Of a DNA stretch of 7,961 nt, positions 1 through 5,180 are shown in pieces. Source of the DNA: Chloroflexota bacterium (GTDB lineage Bacteria; Chloroflexota; Anaerolineae; Anaerolineales; Villigracilaceae); contig JAKANW010000107.1 of NCBI GenBank assembly GCA_021823555.1, forward strand, positions 1 through 7,961, given 5' to 3'. A program made the translations under genes and the position numbers. How positions within the stretch are numbered: position 1 is the stretch's first letter; the number at the start of each line of letters is the position of its first letter. The notes under the pieces were generated by a model. The model saw nothing but the letters and a program-made list of their open reading frames with translations, searched no databases and was not told where the DNA came from.

Positions 1-516
1 CTGTTGTCCGCCCGAAAGGTTGGCAGGCAGTTTGTCCGCCTGTTCCGCAATGCCCACTTTTTCCAGCAGCGACATTGCCCGCGCATTTCGCTCGCGCTGT
101 GGAAACGAGTTGCAGAAATCCATCGGCAACACGATATTCTCCATCACGGTCAGCGTGGGCAGCAGTTGGAAGAACTGGAACACCACGCCCACATTCTTCC
201 CGCGCCACACCGCCAGTTGTTCCTGGTCGAGTCCATGCACGGGCGTCGAAGCCACCCACACCTCGCCCGACGTGGGGTTGTCAATGCCTGTAATCATGTT
301 GATCAGCGTGGACTTCCCGCTCCCCGACTTCCCAACCACCGCCACGAACTCGCCCGCGCCGACCTGCATATCAATCCCTTTCAGCGCGACGAATTCCCCG
401 CCCGCGACTTCATACGCCTTCGTGACATTTCTCAACCCAATGAGTTGACTCTCAGCCCTAGCGCCCGCTTCTTTCTTGACCTTAGCCTGTTCCCGATTAA
501 CCAGTTGAGTCTCCAC
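1..516 (-). CDS. ABC transporter ATP-binding protein (MacB/LolD type), 3' end cut by window
   Basis: This is the nucleotide-binding subunit of an ABC transporter. It hydrolyses ATP on the inner face of the membrane to drive a partner permease. Numbering from the GTG start, the visible 172 residues contain the Walker A motif GKSGSGKST (about residues 61-69), the Q-loop region [18 protein letters not shown], and end in the signature LSGGQQ. Walker B, the D-loop and the H-switch lie beyond the left edge. The [10 protein letters not shown] stretch is typical of the MacB/LolD/FtsE-like group, whose partners are FtsX-like permeases; the permease is presumably the next gene to the left, but that is not visible. 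I prefer the GTG at 516 because AAAGGAG sits 10 nt upstream; the in-frame ATG at 537 lies upstream of, and would have to translate through, this site. The gene is divergent from a TetR regulator, which probably controls it. Family is certain, substrate unknown. Confidence 0.92.
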   Translation of the reverse strand, partial: METQLVNREQAKVKKEAGARAESQLIGLRNVTKAYEVAGGEFVALKGIDMQVGAGEFVAVVGKSGSGKSTLINMITGIDNPTSGEVWVASTPVHGLDQEQLAVWRGKNVGVVFQFFQLLPTLTVMENIVLPMDFCNSFPQRERNARAMSLLEKVGIAEQADKLPANLSGGQQ

Positions 517-526
517 TTTGATTTTT

Positions 527-533
527 CTCCTTT
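527..533 (-). promoter_or_regulatory. Shine-Dalgarno site deciding the ABC gene start
   Basis: AAAGGAG on the minus strand, 10 nt before a GTG at 516. It overlaps the first codons that would be used from the upstream ATG at 537, which has no purine-rich site of its own. This favours GTG as the real start. Confidence 0.6.
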
Positions 534-556
534 GCATTCCAGGTGATTTGATGTAC

Positions 557-562
557 ACTATA
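557..562 (-). promoter_or_regulatory. Possible -10 element for the leftward ABC gene
   Basis: TATAGT on the minus strand, about 40 nt upstream of the GTG start. A 17-bp spacer places the -35 region on CGAACA (585-580), a poor match to TTGACA that coincides with one arm of the palindrome 571-585. A repressor bound there would block the promoter. Weak evidence from consensus matching only. Confidence 0.35.
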
Positions 563-570
563 TACGTTTA

Positions 571-585
571 CGAACATAGTGTTCG
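571..585. promoter_or_regulatory. Palindromic operator candidate 1 (TetR-type)
   Basis: CGAACA-TAG-TGTTCG is a perfect inverted repeat with 6-bp arms and a 3-bp centre, in the gap between the divergent ABC and tetR genes. TetR-family dimers typically bind such palindromes in the promoter of the divergent target. The same half-sites recur at 640-655, which supports a real recognition sequence. Confidence 0.6.
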
Positions 586-639
586 ATTTCTCTTATACGG
601 GCATTCCAAGTGAAAGTCAACAACCAAAGCCTTCAGAAA

Positions 640-655
640 TGTTCGATACCGAACA
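640..655. promoter_or_regulatory. Palindromic operator candidate 2 (TetR-type)
   Basis: TGTTCG-ATAC-CGAACA is a second perfect palindrome made from the same 6-mers as 571-585, but with the two half-sites in the opposite order. It lies about 95 bp upstream of the tetR start, so it may serve autoregulation. The reversed order means only one of the two arrangements may be the true dimer site. Confidence 0.5.
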
Positions 656-680
656 AAACAAGGTGCTTTGTTCAAGAAAC

Positions 681-722
681 TCGATGGTTGAGTAGCCTGA
701 GGCGATAGCCAAGGCGTATCGA
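681..722. repeat. REP-like imperfect palindrome upstream of tetR
   Basis: Outer arms TCGAT (681-685) and ATCGA (718-722) enclose an inner hairpin GCCT-GA-GGC-GATA-GCC-A-AGGC (695-715). The element shares CCTGAG and TCGAAG with the reverse complement of the repeat at 5150-5168, so the two appear to be variants of one dispersed intergenic repeat. It ends 12 bases before the tetR Shine-Dalgarno site and would form a hairpin in the tetR leader. Confidence 0.5.
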
Positions 723-749
723 AGCCACAAGTTGAAAGGAAATGTATCA

Positions 750-1331
750 ATGCCTCAAAAGCCCCCCGACCGCCGCATTCAACGCACGCGGCAACTCCTG
801 CAGGACGCGCTCATCGCCGTCATCCTCGAAAAAGGCTTCGACGCCGTGACCGTGCAGGATGTCATTGACCGCGCGAACGTTGGACGCTCTACGTTCTATG
901 CTCATTTTCAAGATAAGGAAGATCTGCTGCTCAGCGGCTTCGAGCATTTACGCGAAGAATTCGAGAAACACCTGTTGAGCGCGTCCGTCGCCAGCGGCAA
1001 TCCCTGGGACTTGAGCCTGTCCATGTTCCAACACGCGGAAGGACAGCGTCCACTCTACAAAGCGCTGGCTGGAAAACAAGGCGGCAACATTGCCCTGACA
1101 CACATCCAGAAATACCTGTCCGTGGTGTTACTCAGTCACATGAAAAAACAACTGGGGAAACGCAAACAAAGTCCCCCGCCAGAAATTGTGGCGCACTACA
1201 TCTCCAGTTCCTACATCGCCCTGCTCAGCTGGTGGCTCGACAACGACTCCCCCTACTCCGCCGAACAAATGGATGCCTTCTACCGCCAGTTGGCCGAGCC
1301 AGGCGTGAACGCGATTATGGGGATGGGGTAA
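750..1331 (+). CDS. TetR/AcrR-family transcriptional regulator
   Basis: A 193-residue DNA-binding regulator. The N-terminal helix-turn-helix is clear: RRIQRTRQLLQDAL opens helix 1, followed by EKGFDAVTVQDVIDRANV and the recognition segment GRSTFYAHFQDKEDLL (about residues 44-59). This is the classic TetR pattern, with the conserved T/S-x-F-Y-x-H/Y-F-x-x-K-E-x-L ending. The C-terminal two thirds are helical and diverged, as usual for the ligand-binding and dimer domain, so the inducer cannot be read. The ATG at 750 is chosen because AAAGGA (735-740) lies 9 nt upstream; a TTG at 732 in the same frame has no such site. It is divergent from the ABC ATPase, with two shared palindromes between them, so it most likely represses an efflux-type transporter and itself. 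A terminator follows at 1445. Confidence 0.93.
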   Translation: MPQKPPDRRIQRTRQLLQDALIAVILEKGFDAVTVQDVIDRANVGRSTFYAHFQDKEDLLLSGFEHLREEFEKHLLSASVASGNPWDLSLSMFQHAEGQRPLYKALAGKQGGNIALTHIQKYLSVVLLSHMKKQLGKRKQSPPPEIVAHYISSSYIALLSWWLDNDSPYSAEQMDAFYRQLAEPGVNAIMGMG

Positions 1332-1411
1332 CATTTCCAGTGCTATAAAACCACAAAGACCAGTCCAACGCGGTATATTCTGAGATACGGGTTTAAATTC
1401 AGGCCTTTAAT

Positions 1412-1426
1412 GGACTAAATTAGTCC
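1412..1426. promoter_or_regulatory. Perfect palindrome resembling an Rrf2/IscR-type site
   Basis: GGACTAA-A-TTAGTCC has 7-bp perfect arms. Its core GACTAAATTAGTC fits the GACT-R-WWW-Y-AGTC core of type 1 IscR-like (Rrf2-family) sites. No start codon of a recognisable gene follows on either strand, and a terminator begins 19 bases downstream, so the site looks orphaned. It may instead be a simple hairpin in the tetR 3' region. Confidence 0.4.
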
Positions 1427-1444
1427 GAACATCTTTACGCTGGT

Positions 1445-1479
1445 AACAGGCGGATGAGTTTCCCGCCTGTTTTCGTTTC
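1445..1479 (+). terminator. Intrinsic terminator downstream of tetR
   Basis: AACAGGCGG (1445-1453) pairs perfectly with CCGCCTGTT (1463-1471) across a 9-base loop, and is followed by TTCGTTTC. The GC-rich stem and T-rich tail read in the plus direction. The minus strand has no T tract after the stem, so it should end tetR rather than the minus-strand fragments to the right. Confidence 0.75.
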
Positions 1480-1504
1480 TATCAATCAGAGAGAACAAAT
1501 TATC

Positions 1505-1735
1505 TTAGTCGAGAATCATGGACAACCCGATGATCCGTGTCGTCGAAGGCGGCATGCGCAGTTCCGGTATGCTCAACTTCCTGAGGGTAATTTGCTGGCA
1601 CTCACCGCTTAACAGGGCTCCTTGAATGGCAGTATTCGAGATCGCGCCGTCTCGATAATATTCCTCGCCGCGATGAAAGCTTTCCGGTCCTGCCCCCGCA
1701 CGGATCATGCTCTCCGTGATTTTAGGTAATGCCAT
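1505..1735 (-). pseudogene. Broken N-terminus of a SWIM zinc-finger family protein
   Basis: The minus-strand reading frame starts MALPKITESMIRAGAGPESFHRGEEYYRDGAI. From memory this resembles the N-terminus of SWIM zinc-finger proteins, which begin with a helix and an S-x-x-R-G-x-x-Y-Y-x-x-G-A-[IV] motif. Similarity in this frame fades after about residue 45. A different frame over roughly 1510-1560 reads AHAAFDDTDHRVVHDSR, which is more like the next part of such proteins (a strand before the zinc ligands), suggesting a frameshift. The CxC...CxH zinc motif itself and all downstream domains are absent. The start lies 7 bases after the stop of the PIN-like tail at 1742, so the two may once have been neighbours in one operon. 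An alternative is a short intact protein of 76 residues; I favour decay. Confidence 0.45.
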
Positions 1736-1741
1736 CTTTAC

Positions 1742-1850
1742 TTACCATTCATCAATCACAAATTGATCTGCAAAAGGGTTGATGAATCGAATCCCTTCCA
1801 AAGTTTGCTCATCCTGAAAGTCTTCCGTAGAGATCACAGGTACTTGATTA
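1742..1850 (-). pseudogene. C-terminal remnant of a PIN-domain (VapC-like) protein
   Basis: The minus strand reads VPVISTEDFQDEQTLEGIRFINPF followed by about ten residues and a TAA stop at 1744-1742. The pattern [ST]-E-D-x-Q-x-x-Q-x-x-x-G-[IV]-R-[IVF]-x-N-P-F is characteristic of the C-terminal end of PIN-domain ribonucleases of toxin-antitoxin type; the Asp of the ED pair is usually one of the metal-binding acids. Upstream of about 1850 the same frame runs antisense to the P-type ATPase fragment, so the other roughly 100 residues with the remaining catalytic acids are gone. No antitoxin gene is visible. It cannot be active in this form. The assignment rests on a short motif. Confidence 0.5.
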
Positions 1851-2156
1851 AGTCTGGCACTTGCCCAGGCGAATGTTGGCATTGCGATGGGCGCGGCAGG
1901 CACGGATGTCGCCATCGAAGCGGCGCATATCGCGCTCATGCGCGAAGATTGGAATTTGGTTCCTGACGTGTTGAAGATCGCCAAACGAACCATGAAGATC
2001 GTAAAAATGAACCTGGCGTTCACCACTGTCTACAATCTTTTGGGGTTGCCTCTGGCATCCTTCGGATTCCTCCCGCCTGTGCTCGCCGCCGCCGCGCAAT
2101 CCATGCCCGATATTGGCATCATGGGAAACTCGGCAAGACTGCTGAAACAAAAATAG
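1848..2156 (+). pseudogene. C-terminal fragment of a heavy-metal P1B-type ATPase
   Basis: The frame from 1854 reads LALAQANVGIAMGAAGTDVAIEAAHIAL, which is the end of the P-domain hinge (normally GDGxNDxxAL) and the segment after it. Two C-terminal transmembrane helices follow (KMNLAFTTVYNLLGLPLASFGFLPPVLAAAAQSMPDIGIMGNSARLL), then a stop at 2154-2156. This is the typical end of a metal-exporting CPx-type ATPase. About the first 600 residues are missing, including the phosphorylated Asp, the CPx motif and the metal-binding region. A TGA lies in frame at 1845-1847, and the sequence left of it belongs to a PIN-like gene on the other strand. The ATG at 1887 has no ribosome site. The N...YN in the first helix and the D-x-G in the second give mixed hints on metal specificity, so I do not assign one. 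It may mark the former site of a metal-resistance gene next to the arsenic genes. Confidence 0.85.
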
Positions 2157-2479
2157 ATTCCACTCCCAACAATTGCTGCACTGGGGGTAAATGGCGAAGC
2201 AACTGCAAACTACGAGGTCAATGTTACACACGCTACTGACGCCTTTTTCAGGAGAGTCTTAAATGCCAAGGTAGTAACGTGGCGCAGCAAATTCTAATTC
2301 GAATCAGTACCGGAACCACCGAAGGGGAATATTAGACTGCCCAGTATTACACCGAAACATAAATCAAAACCGCATATGAAATGTAGCCTTGGGGGAGTTG
2401 AGCCTAAGAAGACTCTTCGAAGACGAAAGAAATGCAAATTTCGCAGACCCACTTTATGAGTTTTGGCTGTGGTCGCCTC
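2157..2479. other. Gene-free stretch, no clear feature
   Basis: About 320 bases between the ATPase remnant and the arsR-arsC promoter. No frame on either strand gives a recognisable protein, and I see no tRNA or strong terminator. A short palindrome GAAAT-GCAA-ATTTC (2429-2442) is the only local symmetry. It may be decayed DNA from the same rearrangement as the fragments to the left. Confidence 0.5.
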
Positions 2480-2508
2480 TTGCCTTTTTTAAGATTCTAT
2501 AATATATT
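2480..2508 (+). promoter_or_regulatory. Sigma-70-like promoter for the arsR-arsC fusion gene
   Basis: A -35 element TTGCCT (2480-2485) and a -10 element TATATT (2503-2508) are separated by exactly 17 bp, which predicts a transcript start near 2515 and a leader of about 30 nt. An overlapping TATAAT at 2498-2503 and another at 2523-2528 are alternatives, but the second would start transcription inside the ribosome site. Confidence 0.55.
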
Positions 2509-2522
2509 TCAAACCAGTTTGA
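2509..2522. promoter_or_regulatory. ArsR-type operator
   Basis: TCAAAC-CA-GTTTGA is a perfect inverted repeat set between TATAT-rich flanks. It abuts the predicted -10 box and covers the predicted transcript start. ArsR-family repressors commonly bind AT-rich palindromes with TCAAA/TTTGA half-sites, and the next gene encodes an ArsR-like domain, so autorepression is the simple reading. Confidence 0.6.
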
Positions 2523-2545
2523 TATAATTTTCTGGAGAGATAAAT

Positions 2546-3328
2546 ATGAGACTGGCACAGGCAACGCCTCAACCCCTTCAATTTCTCAAACTTTTAGCTC
2601 ATGACATCCGCTGGCGGATATTGCTGGCCTTATCTCGGAGTGACCACCGAGTCGAAGAGCTGGTAAAGCAGATCAAGCAGCCGCACAACCTGGTCTCCTA
2701 TCACCTTAAACGTCTTCGACTCCAAAAATTGGTCACTGAACGCCGCAGTTCGGCAGATGGTCGGGATATTTACTACAGCTTGAATCTCGACCAATTTCGC
2801 CGACTGTATTTCGAGACCGGGCAATCCTTGCATCCCGCCCTGGGTGAACCCATTTCGCAACCTCATCTCCAGGCTGAAACCTTGTCACCCTCTCCGATAC
2901 GTGTTCTATTTCTTTGTACGCACAACAGTGCTCGCTCTCAAATGGCTGAAGGCCTTTTACGCAAATTAGGCGGTGACCAGATAGAAGTTTTCAGCGCGGG
3001 GAGCGAGCCAACTGCTATTCACCCCTTGACGATTAAAGTGCTGTCAAAAATAGGCATTGATTTGAGCCAACATCGCGCCAAGCATTTTGATGAATTTCTA
3101 GGGGAGAACTTTGATTACATTATCACCGTCTGTGACCGGGTGCGCGAAGTGTGTCCTGTCTTTCCCGGTGATCCCGAACAAATTCATTGGAGCTTTCCTG
3201 ATCCAGCGGCTATTGAAGGCGGCCCGCAATCCCAGGAGAACGCTTTTCAGGATACCGCGCGGCTATTAAAGGTTCGCATCGAATATCTACTGCTTATGAT
3301 CGAACGTAATCGAAAGGATAAGAGATGA
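2546..3328 (+). CDS. ArsR-like regulator fused to thioredoxin-type arsenate reductase
   Basis: A 260-residue two-domain protein. Residues 10-90 form a winged helix-turn-helix of ArsR type (LLAHDIRWRILLALSRSD, recognition helix around HNLVSYHLKRL, wing TERRSSADGRDIYYSL). After a linker, residues 117-255 form a low-molecular-weight phosphatase-fold arsenate reductase. The P-loop C124-THNSA-R130-S fits Cx5R, C196 and C203 are 7 apart like the resolving cysteines of thioredoxin-coupled ArsC, and D219 in FPDP is the general acid. It should reduce arsenate to arsenite in the cytoplasm using thioredoxin, and probably controls its own promoter. The DNA-binding part contains no cysteine, so the usual ArsR cysteine site for As(III) is absent. 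GGAG at 2534-2537 supports the ATG at 2546. The stop overlaps the next gene's start. No Acr3 or ArsB exporter is visible in the window. Confidence 0.9.
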   Translation: MRLAQATPQPLQFLKLLAHDIRWRILLALSRSDHRVEELVKQIKQPHNLVSYHLKRLRLQKLVTERRSSADGRDIYYSLNLDQFRRLYFETGQSLHPALGEPISQPHLQAETLSPSPIRVLFLCTHNSARSQMAEGLLRKLGGDQIEVFSAGSEPTAIHPLTIKVLSKIGIDLSQHRAKHFDEFLGENFDYIITVCDRVREVCPVFPGDPEQIHWSFPDPAAIEGGPQSQENAFQDTARLLKVRIEYLLLMIERNRKDKR

Positions 3329-4050
3329 AGAGTGTGGCGATTTTTGGAGACATTCACGGCAATTTGCCAGCCTTCGAAGCTGTTCTGGCTGACATGGAAG
3401 CGCGCGATCTTTCTCCGCTTTACTGTTTAGGCGATCTGGTTGGTTATGGCACGTTCCCCAACGAGGTGATTGAAACTATTCGGGAACGAAACATCCCAAC
3501 ACTAATGGGTAATTATGATCGGGGCGTAGGAAACAATAGTGACGACTGCGGCTGCGCCTATACGAGTAAAGAGGCAGAAGCATTGGGCAAACGCTCCATT
3601 GCCTGGTCCAACCAGAATACAACCGCAGACAACAAACTCTTTCTGCGTCAACTCACTGACCAGATTCCATTGGAAATAGATGGACTGCACGTCCGTCTTG
3701 TTCATGGCAGCCCGCGAAAAATCAATGAATACTTGTACAACGACCGTCCCGATGCCACTATGGAGCGTCTATTAGATCTCGCTCAGGCGGATGTACTTGT
3801 GTGCGGTCACACCCATATCCCCTATCATCGAATCCTCCCGAGTGGTCGCCATGTTGTGAACGCAGGTAGCGTAGGTAAACCAAAAGACGGAAATCCACAG
3901 GCTTGCTACGTGGTGTTAGAAGCAAATAACAGCGATCTTAGCGTCGCGTTTAGACGTGTTCCGTACGATATTGAACGTGTTGCACAAGCAATTGAGGCCA
4001 GTGATATGCCCAATCAATACGCGGAAATGCTCCGAACTGGAACTGGATAA
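3325..4050 (+). CDS. Calcineurin-like metallophosphoesterase family protein
   Basis: A 241-residue cytoplasmic phosphoesterase with a two-metal site. The ligands appear in the expected order: GD9-I-H11-GN, GD37-LVGYG, GN63-YD, H127 in VHGSPR, and GH162-T-H164. The family cleaves phosphomono- or phosphodiesters; the substrate here is unknown. An acidic, cysteine-rich insert, DDCGCAY (about residues 73-79), follows the GNYD motif; I recall it in the subgroup found near arsenic genes. The ATG overlaps the TGA of the arsR-arsC fusion gene (ATGA), so the two are translationally coupled and most likely act in one arsenate response. A role in hydrolysing arsenate esters or adjusting phosphate metabolism would be a guess. 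No signal peptide or membrane segment is seen. Family assignment is secure, role is not. Confidence 0.9.
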   Translation: MKSVAIFGDIHGNLPAFEAVLADMEARDLSPLYCLGDLVGYGTFPNEVIETIRERNIPTLMGNYDRGVGNNSDDCGCAYTSKEAEALGKRSIAWSNQNTTADNKLFLRQLTDQIPLEIDGLHVRLVHGSPRKINEYLYNDRPDATMERLLDLAQADVLVCGHTHIPYHRILPSGRHVVNAGSVGKPKDGNPQACYVVLEANNSDLSVAFRRVPYDIERVAQAIEASDMPNQYAEMLRTGTG

Positions 4051-4359
4051 CCCTAGAGGACACGTATGTCGGCGAATCGCCAATTATCTCTTTCTGGCGA
4101 ATACATGATCCATGTCGTGCGCAGGCGCGGCACCCTGCTCAGCCTCTGGGGAGGCCGGTCGCATTGTCGGCGATTCATGAAAGGAAACAACATCTGCAAG
4201 TTCAGTGGGGTCTTACCGCGCTGTTTCCCTCGGTGGACGGAGTGAGATAACACCTCGATAGCGAAAAATGAATGTGAAAATGGGGGGACAGGCTCATAAT
4301 CGTCCAGATGGGGGCTATGCAATTTATCTATACCCCATAAAAGTAAAAAGGAATACCGC
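4051..4359. other. Gene-free stretch between the arsenic genes and the regulator
   Basis: No frame on either strand resembles a known protein. An 89-codon minus-strand open frame (4053-4322) has basic, low-complexity-like content and no recognisable motif. Local symmetries are GGCGA-A-TCGCC (4071-4081) and GCCTC-TGGG-GAGGC (4142-4155), neither with a T tract, so no clear terminator for the arsenic genes is seen. The octamer GTCGGCGA occurs twice (near 4068 and 4157). Confidence 0.45.
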
Positions 4360-4360
4360 T

Positions 4361-4376
4361 TGTGATAGGTATCACT
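4361..4376. promoter_or_regulatory. CRP/FNR-superfamily-like site 1
   Basis: TGTGA-N6-TCACT, containing the perfect palindrome GTGATA-GG-TATCAC (4362-4375). It matches the TGTGA-N6-TCACA pattern of CRP-type sites at 9 of 10 positions. With CATAAT (4399-4404) as -10, its centre lies near -42, the usual position for an activator that touches RNA polymerase. Confidence 0.5.
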
Positions 4377-4384
4377 ATCTGTCT

Positions 4385-4400
4385 TGTGAAAAATAACACA
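4385..4400. promoter_or_regulatory. CRP/FNR-superfamily-like site 2
   Basis: TGTGA-N6-ACACA, again 9 of 10 positions of the CRP-type pattern, with its centre 24 bp from that of the site at 4361-4376. It overlaps the spacer and -10 region of the presumed promoter, so occupancy here would be expected to repress. Confidence 0.45.
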
Positions 4401-4404
4401 TAAT
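4399..4404 (+). promoter_or_regulatory. Possible -10 element for the arsR-tusA-hdrA operon
   Basis: CATAAT, 5 of 6 matches to TATAAT. No -35 box is found at 16-18 bp upstream (TATCTG is a poor match), which fits an activator-dependent promoter using the CRP-like sites. The predicted start near 4411 gives a leader of about 60 nt. Confidence 0.35.
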
Positions 4405-4411
4405 AGGACAG

Positions 4412-4442
4412 CATGGCTAAGATTTTGGCCTTACAAGCCATG
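4412..4442 (+). repeat. Inverted repeat in the regulator's leader
   Basis: CATGGCT (4412-4418) and AGCCATG (4436-4442) are perfectly complementary across 17 bases; an inner AAG/CTT can extend the stem past a 3-base bulge. It starts about where transcription is predicted to start, so it could be a 5' hairpin of the mRNA or an operator for the ArsR-type protein encoded just downstream. Confidence 0.45.
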
Positions 4443-4473
4443 TCTCGCCTGAACACGAATCCATGAGCATCCT

Positions 4474-4800
4474 ATGAAACCAGATCTTTCTGAAGAAATC
4501 CAGATATTGGCGGAGCGTCAGGCGGCTTTCTTTCGCGTGTTGGGAAATCCTCAGAGAGTTTTAGTTTTGTGGCTTTTGGCAGAAAAGGGACGGACAGCTA
4601 ACGAAATCGCATTAGCGATTGGTGCCTCTCCGCAAAGCACAATACATCACCTCCATGTTTTGGGATTTAACAAGTTGGTGGAAGCCTGGCGGGAACTGCA
4701 CAGTATTTACTATCATCTTGTTGACAACGAACTGACCCGGGATTGTCTGGTGTTCAGGAACAGACCCAAAGATATATTGATGGAAGTCACTACAATCTGA
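4474..4800 (+). CDS. Small ArsR-family winged-helix regulator
   Basis: A 108-residue transcription factor of the ArsR/SmtB fold. The core reads QAAFFRVLGNPQRVLVLWLLAEKGRTANEIALAIGAS, with the recognition helix SPQSTIHHLHVLGFNKLVEA (about residues 52-71) and the wing ending in HSIYYHLV. Its only cysteine is C91, so a two-cysteine persulfide or metal switch like that of SqrR/BigR cannot form within one chain; a disulfide or persulfide between subunits remains possible. The stop is 30 bases before tusA on the same strand, so it is probably the first gene of the sulfur-transfer operon and may regulate it. ArsR-type regulators control sHdr sulfur-oxidation loci in other bacteria. Start chosen at the only in-frame ATG after a stop at 4450; the ribosome site is weak. 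Effector unknown. Confidence 0.88.
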   Translation: MKPDLSEEIQILAERQAAFFRVLGNPQRVLVLWLLAEKGRTANEIALAIGASPQSTIHHLHVLGFNKLVEAWRELHSIYYHLVDNELTRDCLVFRNRPKDILMEVTTI

Positions 4801-4830
4801 TCAAAACTAATTCACAAAGGAGAATTTACG

Positions 4831-5088
4831 ATGGATACCACAATTGATCTCAGCACCGTCCATGCCGCGAAAGTAGTCGATGCGCGCGCCATGTCCTGCC
4901 CCGGTCCGCTTCTCGAGGCTAAAAAGGCGATTGGAGCCGTCAAAGTTGGCGAAATTCTGGAAATCTGGTCCGGCGATCCGACCACGCGCGCCAACCTCGA
5001 CCAGTGGTGCAAAAAACTCGGCCATGATTTCATGGGCTTCATCGAGACCGGCGGCTATGACCGTCTGTTCATCCTGCGAAAAAAGTAA
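4831..5088 (+). CDS. tusA: TusA-family sulfurtransferase (sulfur carrier protein)
   Basis: An 85-residue TusA/SirA-fold protein that carries sulfur as a cysteine persulfide and hands it between enzymes in the cytoplasm. The diagnostic motif is present: VVDARAMSCPGPLLEAKKAI, with Cys23 as the persulfide site in CPGP. The remainder (VGEILEIWSGDP, GHDFMGFIETGGYDRLFILRKK) fits the two-layer fold and gives normal family length. AAAGGAGA (4816-4823) lies 7 nt before the ATG. Downstream genes encode HdrA-like flavoproteins, so this copy most likely delivers sulfane sulfur to, or takes it from, a redox complex rather than serving tRNA thiolation. A 148-base spacer with two hairpins separates it from the next gene. 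Confidence 0.95.
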   Translation: MDTTIDLSTVHAAKVVDARAMSCPGPLLEAKKAIGAVKVGEILEIWSGDPTTRANLDQWCKKLGHDFMGFIETGGYDRLFILRKK

Positions 5089-5101
5089 GTCGCTCTGCAC
5101 C

Positions 5102-5136
5102 GCGACACATCGTCCCCGAATGGGGGTTCATGTCGC
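5102..5136 (+). repeat. Stem-loop after tusA
   Basis: GCGACA (5102-5107) pairs with TGTCGC (5131-5136), and inside it CCCC-GAAT-GGGG (5114-5125) makes a second short stem. No T tract follows, so it is not a classic terminator. It lies 13 bases after the tusA stop and could protect the upstream mRNA or reduce read-through. Confidence 0.5.
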
Positions 5137-5141
5137 ATCTG

Positions 5142-5180
5142 GCGAGATACCCTTCGACAAGCTCAGGGCAAGAATCTCGC
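5142..5180. repeat. REP-like palindrome between tusA and the MvhD-like gene
   Basis: Outer arms GCGAGAT (5142-5148) and ATCTCGC (5174-5180) are perfect 7-mers. They enclose CCCTTCGACAAGCTCAGGG (5150-5168), which folds as CCCT/AGGG plus GA/TC. I recognise CCTTCGACAAGCTCAGG as a motif dispersed between genes in many bacterial genomes, including Anaerolineae; that is from memory, not a search. It is related to the element at 681-722. Confidence 0.6.

Noticed and set aside
4..546. 180-residue open frame on the plus strand
   Set aside because: It is antisense to the ABC ATPase, whose Walker A, Q-loop and signature motifs are unmistakable; the plus-strand product has no recognisable domain.
568..750. 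60-residue minus-strand frame between abc and tetR
   Set aside because: It covers the operators and the REP-like repeat; such repeats often translate into short spurious frames.
1887..2156. Intact 89-residue gene starting at ATG 1887
   Set aside because: The homology to P1B ATPases continues upstream of this ATG to about 1854, so the ATG is an internal methionine of a truncated gene.
4142..4155. GCCTC-TGGG-GAGGC hairpin as terminator of the arsenic genes
   Set aside because: The stem is only 5 bp and no T tract follows on either strand; it is too far (about 90 bases) from the stop to call.
4053..4322. 89-residue minus-strand frame in the gap after the phosphoesterase
   Set aside because: Composition and sequence match no family I recognise, there is no Shine-Dalgarno site, and an 89-codon frame can occur by chance; it could be an old transposon scrap, but I cannot support that.
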